From Amoebidium appalachense (Eukaryota; Ichthyosporea): a stretch of DNA of 64,000 bases. The position numbers and the translations under genes are program-made. Positions 12,026-21,820 of the stretch are shown piece after piece. The DNA lies in NCBI GenBank assembly GCA_963693365.1, contig CAVNZM010000007.1:1178001-1242000 (forward strand). The letters run 5' to 3'. The notes below the pieces were generated by a model. It was given only the letters and a program-made list of their open reading frames with translations, ran no database searches and was not told the DNA's origin. How positions within the stretch are numbered: position 1 is the stretch's first letter; each line of letters begins with the position of its first letter.

Positions 12026-13412
12026 CACAACCTGCCAGGCTGCCACGCTGGCGCAGGGCTGGAAATTGTAGGCCGTACGCTGCCGCGTCACATGCGACTC
12101 AGCATGCGACCCCCGTAATCTGTACGTATAATGGTGCATATGGACTAAATACTAGTGAGGCTTTATATCAGGCTTTATTATAAGAAAATATGTTAGTATT
12201 TGTTTTATTCAAAATGTAGTTAGAAATAATGTATTCCGCGAGCACCTATAGCTACTTTTGCCTGCAGGCAGTGCGTAAATATATCCGGCACCGCCCCAAA
12301 TGTGCATTACAGTACACGGTGCTCATACTTACGATGGGAAATTCACTCCTTTCCCCCTCTCAAGCCCCCCCCGCCCCCCCCCTCCCCCTCCCCCCCCTCC
12401 CCCCCTCCCCGCCCCCCCTCCCCCCCCCCCTCGCCGACCTCCCCCCCCCCCCTTACCTAGTGCAAATATATCCTGAATTGACCATAACGCATTACTACGC
12501 GTACGTTCACTTTTTTAATTTTTCTCTTTTTATATAGCCATCTGTCTGTATTCTATGTACAGAAGAAAGATTGAAAGCACGTATTTAGCAGGCTCATAGT
12601 AGGTATGTGGTCCATATCGCTTGGCAATAATGAGGTGATTGCGGTGGTGTGGTATATTATACCGGATATCTAGTATGGATGTACACAGGTTGAGATATAC
12701 GCGCGTGTGTACATGTATATATATCACTGTGTTTGATCTTAGGTAGGCCAGTATGCATGTCCCCCCCAGTCTTGTGCACATGAGCATGGAAATAGACATA
12801 TGTGCACGTGCAGCTTGCATGATTATTCATGGGAAAACAGATATGATAGTAGCATGGGACCGACACGATCATATTATACAACAGGTGGGGCCTGACATAA
12901 GTGTGGCTAAGTGTGCCGTGTGAAATGTGCAAAGTTTTCCGAAAATATCCACCGTATATCTACATCGATTTGCATTTGATTGATGAAGAGTCATCCAGGG
13001 CTCTACACCTCTCAGGTGGCTATTGCTCAGACGGCAGCTTTTTTTTGGAAAAAAAAGGGGGGGGCCATTTGAAAAGAAATTTTGGCGACATTATCTGCAT
13101 TGTAAAAGGGCAGTGGGATACCGTTACACCATGGCCATTCACTAAGCTATCTCAGGCGGATATCTACTGAGGAAAGGTGTGTGCCTCCCTGTTCATTCGC
13201 GGTCCCAAAACCCTAAACGATTGGCCAAAAGCGCACCAGCTGAAATACGGAATTGGAGACCCCGACACAGTGCACCGCTAAACACTCGGCCCGCGTTTCA
13301 CACCTTTTCGTGGCTTCAAAAGGCTATGCAACCTGAGAACACACAGTTCAGTTCGCTTCCACTTTTCAAATTTGGGCCTTGAGGTAGCCTTTGGTGGGCT
13401 TGCTTTGTGAAG
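12026..13412. other. Intergenic region, no gene recognised
   Basis: The stretch contains a C-rich tract (12357-12452) and AT-rich, non-repetitive sequence. Open frames at 12901-13170 and 13179-13382 have no recognisable domain or splice support. Confidence 0.5.
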
Positions 13413-16400
13413 ATGGGGCGCCCTGGTAGAATGTGGGGCTCCACATCTGCGTGCACACATCACAAAACATCCTGGCTTCTCATCCTTGTGATTCTGTTGC
13501 TGACCGCCCACATCATTTCTGCTGTGAAAAATGGGGCACAGAACAGGTCTTCCTCGCCCATACTATATGCGGAATGTGACGACAGTGGTGACGAGGTGGG
13601 TGGCTGTTAGTGGCTGTGTCAGTGAATTATGTTTGTGTTTCGCACTTGTACATCTTGCATAGCCCAATGCATTGTGACCTGTTTGATTAGCTATTCGCAA
13701 TGACATCGTGACCATCGATTAGCGAATACGTTTTACACAACTCTTGTTCATTGGGTCTCCAAATCTATAACCCATCCCCCCCCCCCCCCCCCCCCCGCAG
13801 GGTGGGTTGCCATGTGTATAAGTATACATAATATACGGATCATGGTGCTTGTTAGAGCACTGCTCTAACAGAGTTTGTTGAAGTCCCTGCTCCACAACCG
13901 GCCCCGGTGCCAGATGTGCTCCGTGAGGATGTGCCTGCAGATGCACAGCCCCAAGGTCAGCCGCAGACGGGACGCGGGAGGGTGTTGGAGTGCAGACTTA
14001 CGCTCACTCCACAATATGTGTATGTTAGCTTTACAATTGGTTCCGTGTACACAGACACACGCTGACACTCGATCACCACATGCACATCTGCATAGTTGAG
14101 GAATGTTGCCAATTGTGTTTTGACTGCAAACGATTGGTTCACTGGTCCCAGAGATCTCTAAATGAAAGTAACCAATCCGATTAGCGCCTGGCATCCGGAT
14201 TACATTCCAGACTGCTGCCCCACGGGTATATAAGCCACGTCTCTGCCAGGTGCAGATATGGAGTTCAGTCATGGAGTTCAGTCATGGAGTTAACACACTG
14301 AAAGCAGTAAAAAACGGGTCAGTGCCCAAGCGCGCCACGACGACCCTAGTCACAGCGGACTCTTAGAGTCTACTTCCAACAGGGTTATGGGCCCAGACAC
14401 GACACCGCGGCCTCTAACTTCACGTCCCCTACGACGCCTTGAACGGAGGAGCCAGAAACCGACTTCTAGGCTGTACCCTACACCCGCGAGCGTATTTCCG
14501 TGAAGTAGAGACTTTCGCTTCCACAAACTCCATCCGCAGCAGCCTGCGACATCAACGTCAAGTATTCCACTTCATTGGCGGGGCACGCACCACAGTGGAA
14601 TGCACACCCCGGTGTGCCCTGCAAGCAGCCACACTCACTCTCCCTTCTCTAGTGGTGTGTACATTTCTCCAATTGGGTAGGGGTGTTGGAGTGCAGACTT
14701 ACGCTCACTCCACTATATGTGTATGTTAGCTTTACAATTGGTTCCGTGTACACAGACACACGCTGACACTCGATCACCACATGCACATCTGCATAGTTGA
14801 GGAATGTTGCCAATTGTGTTTTGACTGCAAACGATTGGTTCACTGGTCCCAGAGATATCTAAATGAAAGTAACCAATCCGATTAGCGCCTGGCATCCGGA
14901 TTACATTCCAGACTGCTGCCCCACGGGTATATAAGCCACGTCTCTGCCAGGTGCAGACATGGAGTTCAGTCATGGAGTTCAGTCATGGAGTTAACACACC
15001 AAGCTACAAACACATCTTCTGTGTTTAGCATCCACAGCCTTACAGCTATATATTCCTTTTTCATTCTCCCTATCTTTCCCTACGCCGGTCAGCATGCCGC
15101 CGAAAAAGCGCCAGGCCTCAGCCGCCGCCCCTGCCGCGGCACCTAAGCGCCTGACCCGCAGCGACCTCCGCCACAGGCTGACCAACGCTCCCGCGGACAC
15201 TGACGCGCCTCCAGCGGCCCATACCACCACGGACCCGGACCCGCCGGCTACTCTCCCCTCCACTCCTGAAGTCCCCCCTCAGGCCCCGCCGTCCCCGCAG
15301 ATGACTTCTCAAGACGCCGTCCTGGCCGCCCTCACCGCCATCAGCACCCAGATGGCTGGCGTCCTGGCTGCTCTCACCAACCGCGACCCTCCTGCGCCCC
15401 CCGCCGCGCCTTCCACACCCGGGGAGGTTTCCCCGGGGCTGCATCTCGGCCCTGACCTAGACCTACCTGCCCTGCCCGCGCCCCCCATCACAGGTGAGAA
15501 CACTGGCGACATTCAGCCGGGCACACTCCCGCTTCCCCCCGCGGATGTGCTGGCAGATTTGCGCGCCAATCGTTTCGTCGACCTGTATAAGTTCACCCCC
15601 GCCGCCCTCCTGGCCCCATCCAAGAAAGGTCAGCATCTGCGCATGGCCGACGACGGCAGCATCGAGACTTTTCGCCAAGACAAACCCGTTCCCCTGCGTT
15701 CACTCGTCATTTGGATCCAAGCTTGGACCCATTACATGGCCGCCAAGCACCACCTCGGCCTCCCCACGGACAAAGACGTACTTTGGACTCAGCACATCAC
15801 TCGCCTCAGCACCCGATACCCGTGGGCCCAGATCCACAACTATGACGTATACGCCCGCACCGTTGCCCACCAGCAGGGTCGGGCTCCGATCGAGTGTCCC
15901 AACCTGCTCGCCCAACTCCACCAGGATCTCCTCCTGCCACCCACTCTGCTCATCCCGGACGCATGTCAGCGCTGTGGCTTCCCCGACCACCCCAGCGCAG
16001 CCTGCCCCATGTACCCCAAGCCCGGCTGTGGTCTTGACGGCTTTAAGCCGCCCCACAAGCCCGGCGGGGGTCAAACCCCTAACCGCCCTGGCCCGCAACC
16101 CGGCCCGGCAAAACCGGCCCGACCCGTGGATCTACCCGCGACGCACTGCAGGAATTTCCACATTAACGGTCGGTCCTGCGCTAAGCAGCCCTGCCCCTTC
16201 TCCCACGTGTGCCCGCTCTGCTCTGGCACACACCCCCGCAAAGACTGCAAGCACAATGCCTAGTCATCGCGCACACCCACACACACCGCTAGAACATAGG
16301 GGTTAGGAGCTAGGACACACGAGTACAGGGAAACGGAGCTCGGGAGAACGGGCCAATAGGGCTGAGTACAAAATTTCGCAGGCCAACTACGGCGCCCGCG

Positions 16401-19400
16401 CGCGTCAAGAATAAATGTCCCTACACAAAGACGTTTATTCTGGCCACTGCACATAATTTTACTCCCCCCCCCATCCCACGAGCCTCCCCCCCCCCCCCTT
16501 ACACTCACCTAGCACTCCCTCCCCCCCTTCTTCTACCTCTGTGTCCGCCCACACCCCGTGTGCTCGGGCACATTCCCCTGCACAGGGCCCCGCTGCCCTC
16601 CCTGCCCACCCTCACTTGGGCCCAGCTGCCCTACTCTAACCCCCCGGGGCCCTGCTGCCCCCCCCCCCCCCCCCCCCCCCCGCTGCGGGGATCTCCCCAA
16701 GGGTACACCACCCTTGCTAACCACCCCTTCCCCCGAGGCTCAGACCCGGAGGCCCGCCCGCTGCCCCAGCACCACATTGACACCTCCCGCCTCCGGGAAC
16801 TGCTGGCCTCCTACCCGGACCAACCATTCGCCACACAACTCCTCCACGATGTCGAATTCGGCGTCGACATCGGCTATCGCGGCCCCTCCACCTCTCGGGT
16901 GGGCCCCAACCTACCCACCACCCCGGAGGCAGCTGCCGCTATCACGGTGGATATTGCCAAAGAAGTCGCCCTCGGCCACCTGCGCGGCCCCCTCTCCCCG
17001 GCCCAATTCTTTGACGAATTTCCGGTCCACCGCTCCTCCCCCATTGGCGCCGTTACCAAGAAAGGGAACCCCCCCAAGTACCGTCGAATCCACCACCTCT
17101 CCTGGCCCCGGGGTAGCAGTGTCAATGACAGCATCACCTACCCCGACGAACTTCAGTACATTCGCGCCCGGGATGTCACCCAACTCATTCTCGACGCAGG
17201 CCCCGGCTGCTACATGGCCGTGGCAGATGTGCAGGCTGCCTTCCGGCACATGCCCATCCGACCGGAAGACCACCACTTAATGGCATTCAAATGGCAAGGG
17301 CATTTTTACGTTGAAACCAGACTGCCCTTCGGCCTGAAATCTAGCCCAGCCATCTGGGAACGGATCGCGGCCACCCTACAGTGGCTGGCACACCAGCACG
17401 GTATTACCCTCATCCGCCACTACGTAGACGACTGGATTATAGTCGCCCCCACACAAGAGCAGTGCCAACGTCACCTATCCACCTTCCTGCAACTCTGCCG
17501 AGAGCTGCACATTGCCATCTCCGGGGACAAGATGCAGGGCCCGGCTACCCGTGTCGTCTTCATCGGTATCGAATTCGACTCCATCGCCATGGAGGCACGA
17601 ATCCCGGCTTCCAAGCTCTCGGACCTACTCGACCTCACTTCCCACCCAAAGCCCACCATCACCATTCGGGACCTCCAGTCCCTCCTCGGCAAACTCACCT
17701 GGTGTGCCCAGCTGGTTCCCCCCGGGAGGGCCTTCTCCCAGCGCCTATGGGCCCTTCTCCGGACCCACCCACACCTTGCCGGCCACCACCACATACGACT
17801 GACTGCTGCCGCCCGGGCCGACATAGCCGAATGGCACCAGTTCCTCACATCATGGAATGGGGTGCACCTCATCACACCCCCCACATACACCACCCTGGCC
17901 ACTGATGCTGCCGGATCGGTGGGTCTAGGAGGCCACTGGCTCGACCAATGGTTCTTCATGCCCTGGTCCCCCTCCACCCAAGCCCTCTATGCTCATGAGG
18001 GTAAACTCGGTTCTTCCGTCATCGAACTCCTGGCCATCGCAGCCGCCGTGGCCCTCTGGGCCCCCTCCTGGTCCACCCACCATGTCCGTATTTTATGCGA
18101 CAACACGGGTGCTGTGTCTGACCTGCACTCCCGGTCTTCCCCCCACCCCGTGATGGCCAAACTTATTCGGTTCATCACCCGCATGGAAATGCAATACCAA
18201 TTTACGTTACAGGCATCCTACCTACCAGGACCCCTCAACCATCTGGCCGATGCCATTTCTCGTAACCACCTTCCCCGGGCCCGACGACTCCGACCTTCCC
18301 TGCAACCGGAGCCCTGCCCCTTCCCCTCCTGGGTCCACGAGTTCCTATCCCTTCCCTTGGGCTAACCCCCCCCCCCCCCCCCCCAGATCTCCCGTTCCGG
18401 AGCAACACTGGCAGATTGGCCCCCCACTTTGCTCCGGCCGAGCTGCTTCGAGCCACCACTACCCTGCAGGAATGCCAGGCCCTGAGTCTCAACCTCGACT
18501 CTCGGGCCTTTTACTCCCGGGTGCAAAAAGTGTTCATCGATTTCTGTGTGGCATCTCGGCTGCAATCCTCCTCCGGGTCCTCCCTCCCGGCCTCCCCACA
18601 CACCGTGCAACTTTTTCTCGCCTGGTGTGCCCAACGAGGGGTACAGGCCTCTTCCTTAACCGGCTACAATTCGGCCATCACTAGGCTCCACCTCGACATG
18701 GGCCTCCCTGCTCCCTACCCCCACGACAAGTCTCTGGCCTGGTTCCTACGGGGGGTGGGCCGATGGCAGCTTTCTCACAACATCCGACCCCGCTCATCCA
18801 CCAGGGAACCCCTCCTCCCCTCCCACCTCCGCCTACTCCATGGCCAGTGCCCCACCAAGGCCTCCTCGGCCAATCTCCGGCTATGGACGGCCCTCATCGT
18901 CGGTTTCTGTGGTCTCCTCCGTTCAGGGGAATTTACCTCCAAGACCCTGACTTCTTTCGACCCATCCCGTCACGTTAAACGGAAGGACGTGACCTTCAGC
19001 TACACCCCCACCGGTACTTTGTCCCATGCCACCCTCCACCTGCCAACCTCTAAGACGGATGTACAGGCCCGAGGTGTCAACGTCACCCTAGCTGCCCTGC
19101 CCCTCACCCACTTCTCCCCAGCCCATCTCCTCCGGCAGTTCCTGGATACAACGTCCGGTCAACCCGACGACCCCCTCTTCAGTCTCGGTGGCATCCCCTA
19201 CACCAAGAGTGCTTTCTCTGCCGATTTCCGTGCCCTCCTCTCCCGGGCAGGCCTCTCACCCTCCCGGTTTGCCGGACACAGCCTCCGCATCGGGGGGGCC
19301 ACAGCACTGGCTGAGGCCGGGGTCGACGACTCCCGGATCAAACAACTCGGCAGGTGGTCCTCCGACTGCTTCCTGATCTATACCCGACTTCGTCCGGCCT

Positions 19401-20265
19401 CCATTGCTGCCACCACCACACGTGTATTCGCCTCTATTCTTAAGTGAAACCTTTGGAGCAAGCATACTGCTCTCGTGCCGTGGTTTACAACCATTGCAGG
19501 TTCACTTTCGTCCAAGGGGATGTCCCCCTAGAGGCAACACACGTCCCGGAGTAGTTTTCATAGAGGTTTTATTTGTGGAAATTATTGACATAAATATTTT
19601 TCTGGGTAAACACGTAGGATGGGTGTTCGGTACCAACATAACCATGTAGGCTTCATTTCGTGTTTTAGCAGTTAGCGGTTGGCTGCCCGCACACGGGCAC
19701 CTATTAGCCAGTCAAAACATCAGATACCACAGATCACTAGACCGAGTTATGATTGGCTCGGATCAGATTTCACATATCACTAGATCGATTTTTGATTGGC
19801 TCAGATCGGTAGGCTTAGGTATATAAGCACGACAGTTTTTAGCAGATCAGCAAGCTACAAACACATCTTCTGTGTTTAGCATCCACAGCCTTACAGCTAT
19901 ATATTCCTTTTTCACCCACCCACCTACACCCACACACAACCCCCATTGATCCACACATACGTGCTGTTTTTTCACGGGGCGAAGACTTCCCCCGTTTTTT
20001 GGGCACATGGACCTCACGGATCAATAAATTGATGACTGGGGGCTTGCCGTGGTTTACAACCATTGCAGGTTCACTTTCGTCCAAGGGGATGTCCCCCTAG
20101 AGGCAACACACGTCCCGGAGTAGTTTTCATAGACACACTGAAAGCAGTAAAAAACGGGTCAGTGCCCAAGCGCGCCACGACGACCCTAGTCACAGCGGAC
20201 TCTACTTCCAACAGAGGGGGGATGATGACCACTTTTTCTGTTACATTGATTCTTTAATACAATAG
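13413..20265 (+). CDS. Small membrane or secreted protein gene, last exon split by nested retroelements
   Basis: The first exon (13413-13595) encodes a short basic start, a hydrophobic segment (WLLILVILLLTAHIISA) that looks like a signal peptide or membrane anchor, and an acidic end at a GTGGGT donor. The second exon (13874-13982) encodes a Pro/Ala/Asp-rich stretch (VPAPQPAPVPDVL) and is interrupted by an LTR element. If one copy of the GAGGG target duplication is discounted, the frame continues at 20219 through an acidic run (DDDHFF) to TAG at 20263-20265. With the insertion in place, the frame runs about 30 codons into the LTR and stops. The exon 2 frame was chosen by phase and composition; a second frame is also open. 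No family was recognised. Confidence 0.45.
13983..14381 (+). repeat. Left LTR of the TRIM-like element
   Basis: The LTR is 399 bp with TGTTGGA...TCCAACA ends, a TATATAA box at 14227-14233, and a short tandem repeat of CATGGAGTTCAGT (about 14263-14290) downstream of it. It differs from the right LTR by an extra 8 bp (about 14363-14370). Confidence 0.92.
14684..14999 (+). repeat. Right LTR, 5' part
   Basis: This matches 13983-14298 without indels. The TATATAA box lies at 14928-14934, about 70 bp before the nested element, so the LTR promoter points into the Ngaro-like genes. Confidence 0.92.
15000..15063 (+). repeat. Split direct repeat A1
   Basis: Begins CAAGCTACAAACACATC and ends TATTCCTTTTTCA. 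Identical to A2 at 19851-19914. Confidence 0.93.
15094..16263 (+). CDS. Gag-like protein with three zinc-binding motifs
   Basis: This 389-residue product begins at an ATG just inside repeat A1. The N-terminal 150 residues are Ala/Pro-rich and probably disordered. A conserved-looking middle (about 150-280) is rich in Trp and aromatic residues (VIWIQAWTHYMAAKH). The C-terminus carries a CCHC knuckle (CQRCGFPDHPSAAC, about 291-304), a CCCH-like motif starting at C352 (CRNFHINGRSC then PCPFSH) and a final CCHC (CPLCSGTHPRKDC). This arrangement fits the nucleic-acid-binding Gag of DIRS-order elements. Codon use is strongly GC-rich, unlike the surrounding host introns. Confidence 0.85.
   Translation: MPPKKRQASAAAPAAAPKRLTRSDLRHRLTNAPADTDAPPAAHTTTDPDPPATLPSTPEVPPQAPPSPQMTSQDAVLAALTAISTQMAGVLAALTNRDPPAPPAAPSTPGEVSPGLHLGPDLDLPALPAPPITGENTGDIQPGTLPLPPADVLADLRANRFVDLYKFTPAALLAPSKKGQHLRMADDGSIETFRQDKPVPLRSLVIWIQAWTHYMAAKHHLGLPTDKDVLWTQHITRLSTRYPWAQIHNYDVYARTVAHQQGRAPIECPNLLAQLHQDLLLPPTLLIPDACQRCGFPDHPSAACPMYPKPGCGLDGFKPPHKPGGGQTPNRPGPQPGPAKPARPVDLPATHCRNFHINGRSCAKQPCPFSHVCPLCSGTHPRKDCKHNA
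16560..18365 (+). CDS. Reverse transcriptase / RNase H
   Basis: This 601-residue frame copies the element RNA into DNA. The fingers/palm region is recognisable from about residue 110. YVDD is the catalytic RT box (residues 288-291, at 17421), and LGKLTWCAQLVPPGRAFSQR is the connection region typical of DIRS-order RTs. RNase H follows with D449 (ATDAAG), the Glu of SVIELLAI, D514 (CDNTGA) and D564 (HLADAIS), so all four acidic residues are visible. The frame ends at TAA just before a C run. The first 100 residues are Pro-rich, contain a poly-Pro from a C run, and may not be the true N-terminus. Confidence 0.92.
   Translation: MLGHIPLHRAPLPSLPTLTWAQLPYSNPPGPCCPPPPPPPPLRGSPQGYTTLANHPFPRGSDPEARPLPQHHIDTSRLRELLASYPDQPFATQLLHDVEFGVDIGYRGPSTSRVGPNLPTTPEAAAAITVDIAKEVALGHLRGPLSPAQFFDEFPVHRSSPIGAVTKKGNPPKYRRIHHLSWPRGSSVNDSITYPDELQYIRARDVTQLILDAGPGCYMAVADVQAAFRHMPIRPEDHHLMAFKWQGHFYVETRLPFGLKSSPAIWERIAATLQWLAHQHGITLIRHYVDDWIIVAPTQEQCQRHLSTFLQLCRELHIAISGDKMQGPATRVVFIGIEFDSIAMEARIPASKLSDLLDLTSHPKPTITIRDLQSLLGKLTWCAQLVPPGRAFSQRLWALLRTHPHLAGHHHIRLTAAARADIAEWHQFLTSWNGVHLITPPTYTTLATDAAGSVGLGGHWLDQWFFMPWSPSTQALYAHEGKLGSSVIELLAIAAAVALWAPSWSTHHVRILCDNTGAVSDLHSRSSPHPVMAKLIRFITRMEMQYQFTLQASYLPGPLNHLADAISRNHLPRARRLRPSLQPEPCPFPSWVHEFLSLPLG
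18386..19447 (+). CDS. Tyrosine recombinase (integrase) of the Ngaro-like element
   Basis: Catalytic residues, numbered from the in-frame codon at 18416, are R169 (LLRSGEF), H288-x-x-R291 (GHSLRIGG), W314 (LGRW) and Y322 (LIYTR). This is the full R-H-x-x-R-(H/W)-Y set of tyrosine recombinases. The N-terminal SAM-like core-binding region is also present (SLTGYNSAITRLHLDMGL). The enzyme would integrate a circular DNA copy without a DDE step. There is no ATG near the domain start, and the frame opens just after a C run ending in AG (18366-18386). Expression by splicing to that acceptor, or by frameshifting from the RT frame, is therefore more likely than independent initiation. Confidence 0.92.
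   Translation, partial: DLPFRSNTGRLAPHFAPAELLRATTTLQECQALSLNLDSRAFYSRVQKVFIDFCVASRLQSSSGSSLPASPHTVQLFLAWCAQRGVQASSLTGYNSAITRLHLDMGLPAPYPHDKSLAWFLRGVGRWQLSHNIRPRSSTREPLLPSHLRLLHGQCPTKASSANLRLWTALIVGFCGLLRSGEFTSKTLTSFDPSRHVKRKDVTFSYTPTGTLSHATLHLPTSKTDVQARGVNVTLAALPLTHFSPAHLLRQFLDTTSGQPDDPLFSLGGIPYTKSAFSADFRALLSRAGLSPSRFAGHSLRIGGATALAEAGVDDSRIKQLGRWSSDCFLIYTRLRPASIAATTTRVFASILK
19476..19564 (+). repeat. Split direct repeat B1
   Basis: Begins TGCCGTGGTTTACAACC and ends AGTTTTCATAGA. Identical to B2 at 20045-20133. Confidence 0.93.
19851..19914 (+). repeat. Split direct repeat A2 with upstream TATA box
   Basis: Second copy of A. A TATATAA box lies about 30 bp upstream (near 19820). Two related subterminal segments, each containing TGATTGGCTC, lie at about 19720-19810, so this spacer may act as the element's own promoter. 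Confidence 0.9.
20045..20133 (+). repeat. Split direct repeat B2, right end of the Ngaro-like element
   Basis: Second copy of B. Its last bases merge into the ACACAC string shared with the target LTR. Confidence 0.93.
20134..20213 (+). repeat. Right LTR, 3' part
   Basis: This resumes the LTR at ACTGAAAGCAGT and runs to TCCAACA, followed by the GAGGG target duplication. The string ACACAC is present on both sides of the nested insertion (14994-14999 and 20133-20138) but only once in the left LTR. Confidence 0.92.
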
Positions 20266-20343
20266 CATTGCAAATCACCTTTCCCTAACACCGTAATAGA
20301 GCCACCAACGCCCACCAATCCCCGTGCACGGTTAGCCTCCATT

Positions 20344-20707
20344 ATGTCTGGCGGAAACAAGGACAAGAAGCCACTTTTAGCATCAAGGCACGAATACTTT
20401 GTGTGGATCATACACAGACAATTTCCACAGGCTGTGATACCATATGCAACGTGGACTTGCCCACTGCCCGGCTGCACGGCTCGGTTAAATGTTGAGGCAA
20501 AGGATGGGCGCAAAAGCGCATACTCGGTTTCGGGTACAGCTTCTCGCTCTTCCATGGGTCGGCGCAGCCATTAACACTGGCACAACATTCTACCTTGCCT
20601 ACAACAGCGGCACCGTGCATTACGACATTGCTCGTCCGCGGCCCGACGGTGATGTTCTGGAGCCACCACTGGCAGAGGACAACGCAAACCCAAGGGCCCG
20701 AAGGTAA
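20344..20707 (+). CDS. Short unrecognised frame pair upstream of the right CXC gene
   Basis: An ATG at 20344 opens 76 codons including WTCPLPGCTARL. An overlapping frame with TTFYLAYNSGTVHYDIA runs to 20707. The two frames look like one protein broken by a frameshift near 20550. No counterpart was found in the left duplication copy. Whether this is an upstream exon of the CXC gene or a separate pseudogene cannot be decided. Confidence 0.3.
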
Positions 20708-21550
20708 TAAATATATGGTTGTGTCATAATGTACAGTTTTTCAGTGGGTTTTCACGAGGCTGCTTTTTTTATGTTAGAGAGAGAGGGGGGGGGGGGGGGG
20801 GGGAGGGAGAGGGTCACGGGGGGAGGGGGTTGGGGGGGGGGTTTTAGGACATGGGGGGAAACACAGGGGATTGGTGTGTTGTATGGGTGTGTGGGAGTGT
20901 GTGAGAGTGGGGGGAAGGAGGGGGGGGGGGGGGGGGAGGGGGGGGGGGGGGGATAGTCTCTGCTACGTTTGCAGGCACCATGTTTGCAAGGCACAAAAGG
21001 TGCTGACTACACATTCTTTGTGCACAGGGATGCATGAACCGGACCAGTCGAGTGGCGATGAGGATGGCGGTCGCCGTCCTTCTTCCGGGGGAACCACCTC
21101 ACATGATGCTGGGGCCACCTTCCATTACGGTTCAGCAAGTGAGGGCAACACTACATCTCAGCAGAAGGAGTTATCTGCCTCAGAGACTGGTAAGATGGCG
21201 ACATGTATTGGCAGCTCTGCTCGTGAAAACACATATATACCTGCCCTTTCCTACCAATACCTTCCCCTCCCCACCACAGAGTACTCACATTCCTTCCCCC
21301 CCTCATCCCCCCCCCCTCCCCCTCATCCCCCCCCCCCCCCCCCCCCCTCTCTCCCAACCCACAGGCTGGTGTCATAAAAGGTAAAGCCACCTCCATATCT
21401 GACACCACACACGTAAGTACAAATTTGGACTCAGCTCCACACCGGCAATGATCCCCCTTCACCCTACATTAATTTTTGCCAACCCGTCATAAAACCCGAC
21501 TGTGCAATCCGAAGACTGACCAGATTCCCCCCTTCCCCCCCCCTCCCCCT

Positions 21551-21715
<165 letters not shown>

Positions 21716-21820
21716 CCTCCCTCCCTCTCCCCACACACATACACACGTTTTTCCGCACCCCTCCCCTTTCCAACAATCCTACGGGCTCATCTTACCTCAA
21801 CCCACGTGCAATACACAGAC

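Larger units (their letters stand above)
15000..20133 (+). mobile_element. Ngaro/PAT-type tyrosine-recombinase retrotransposon
   Basis: The 5.1-kb element carries Gag-like, RT/RNase H and tyrosine recombinase frames in one orientation. Its ends are split direct repeats in the order A1 (15000-15063), genes, B1 (19476-19564), A2 (19851-19914), B2 (20045-20133). As read by eye, A1 and A2 match over 64 bp and B1 and B2 over 89 bp, without differences. This layout is established for PAT and Ngaro elements of the DIRS order, and differs from the inverted repeats of DIRS1. No methyltransferase domain was seen, which favours Ngaro. Insertion left ACACAC on both sides, consistent with recombinase-mediated integration at a short shared core. 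Identical repeats and intact domains suggest recent activity. Confidence 0.9.
13983..20213 (+). mobile_element. Non-autonomous LTR retroelement (TRIM-like) containing a nested Ngaro-like element
   Basis: Two near-identical LTRs begin TGTTGGAGTG and end ACTTCCAACA, so their ends form a TGTTGGA/TCCAACA inverted repeat. They enclose only about 302 bp (14382-14683) with no credible gag or pol. The whole is flanked by a 5-bp target duplication, GAGGG, at 13978-13982 and 20214-20218. A possible primer binding site beginning TGGGCCCAGAC lies at about 14388, and a weak G-rich tract (GGGTAGGG) precedes the right LTR. The LTRs differ by about three substitutions and an 8-bp duplication in the left copy, implying a recent insertion. 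The right LTR is split at 14999/20133 by the Ngaro-like element. Confidence 0.88.

Noticed and set aside
12901-13382. Two frames of 89 and 67 codons before the signal-anchor gene
   Set aside because: No motif, no splice-consistent continuation, and ordinary length for chance.
14382-14683. Possible RNA gene between the LTRs
   Set aside because: No Pol III boxes or tRNA/5S structure was recognised; the position fits the internal domain of an LTR element.
14439-14729. 96-codon frame in the internal region of the TRIM-like element
   Set aside because: It runs from the 302-bp internal region into the LTR, has no gag or protease motif, and its tail is LTR sequence.
15494-16306. 270-codon frame overlapping the Gag-like gene in another phase
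   Set aside because: Composition is Ser/Pro/Thr-rich as expected of an off-frame reading of GC-rich coding DNA; the zinc motifs are in the 15094 frame.
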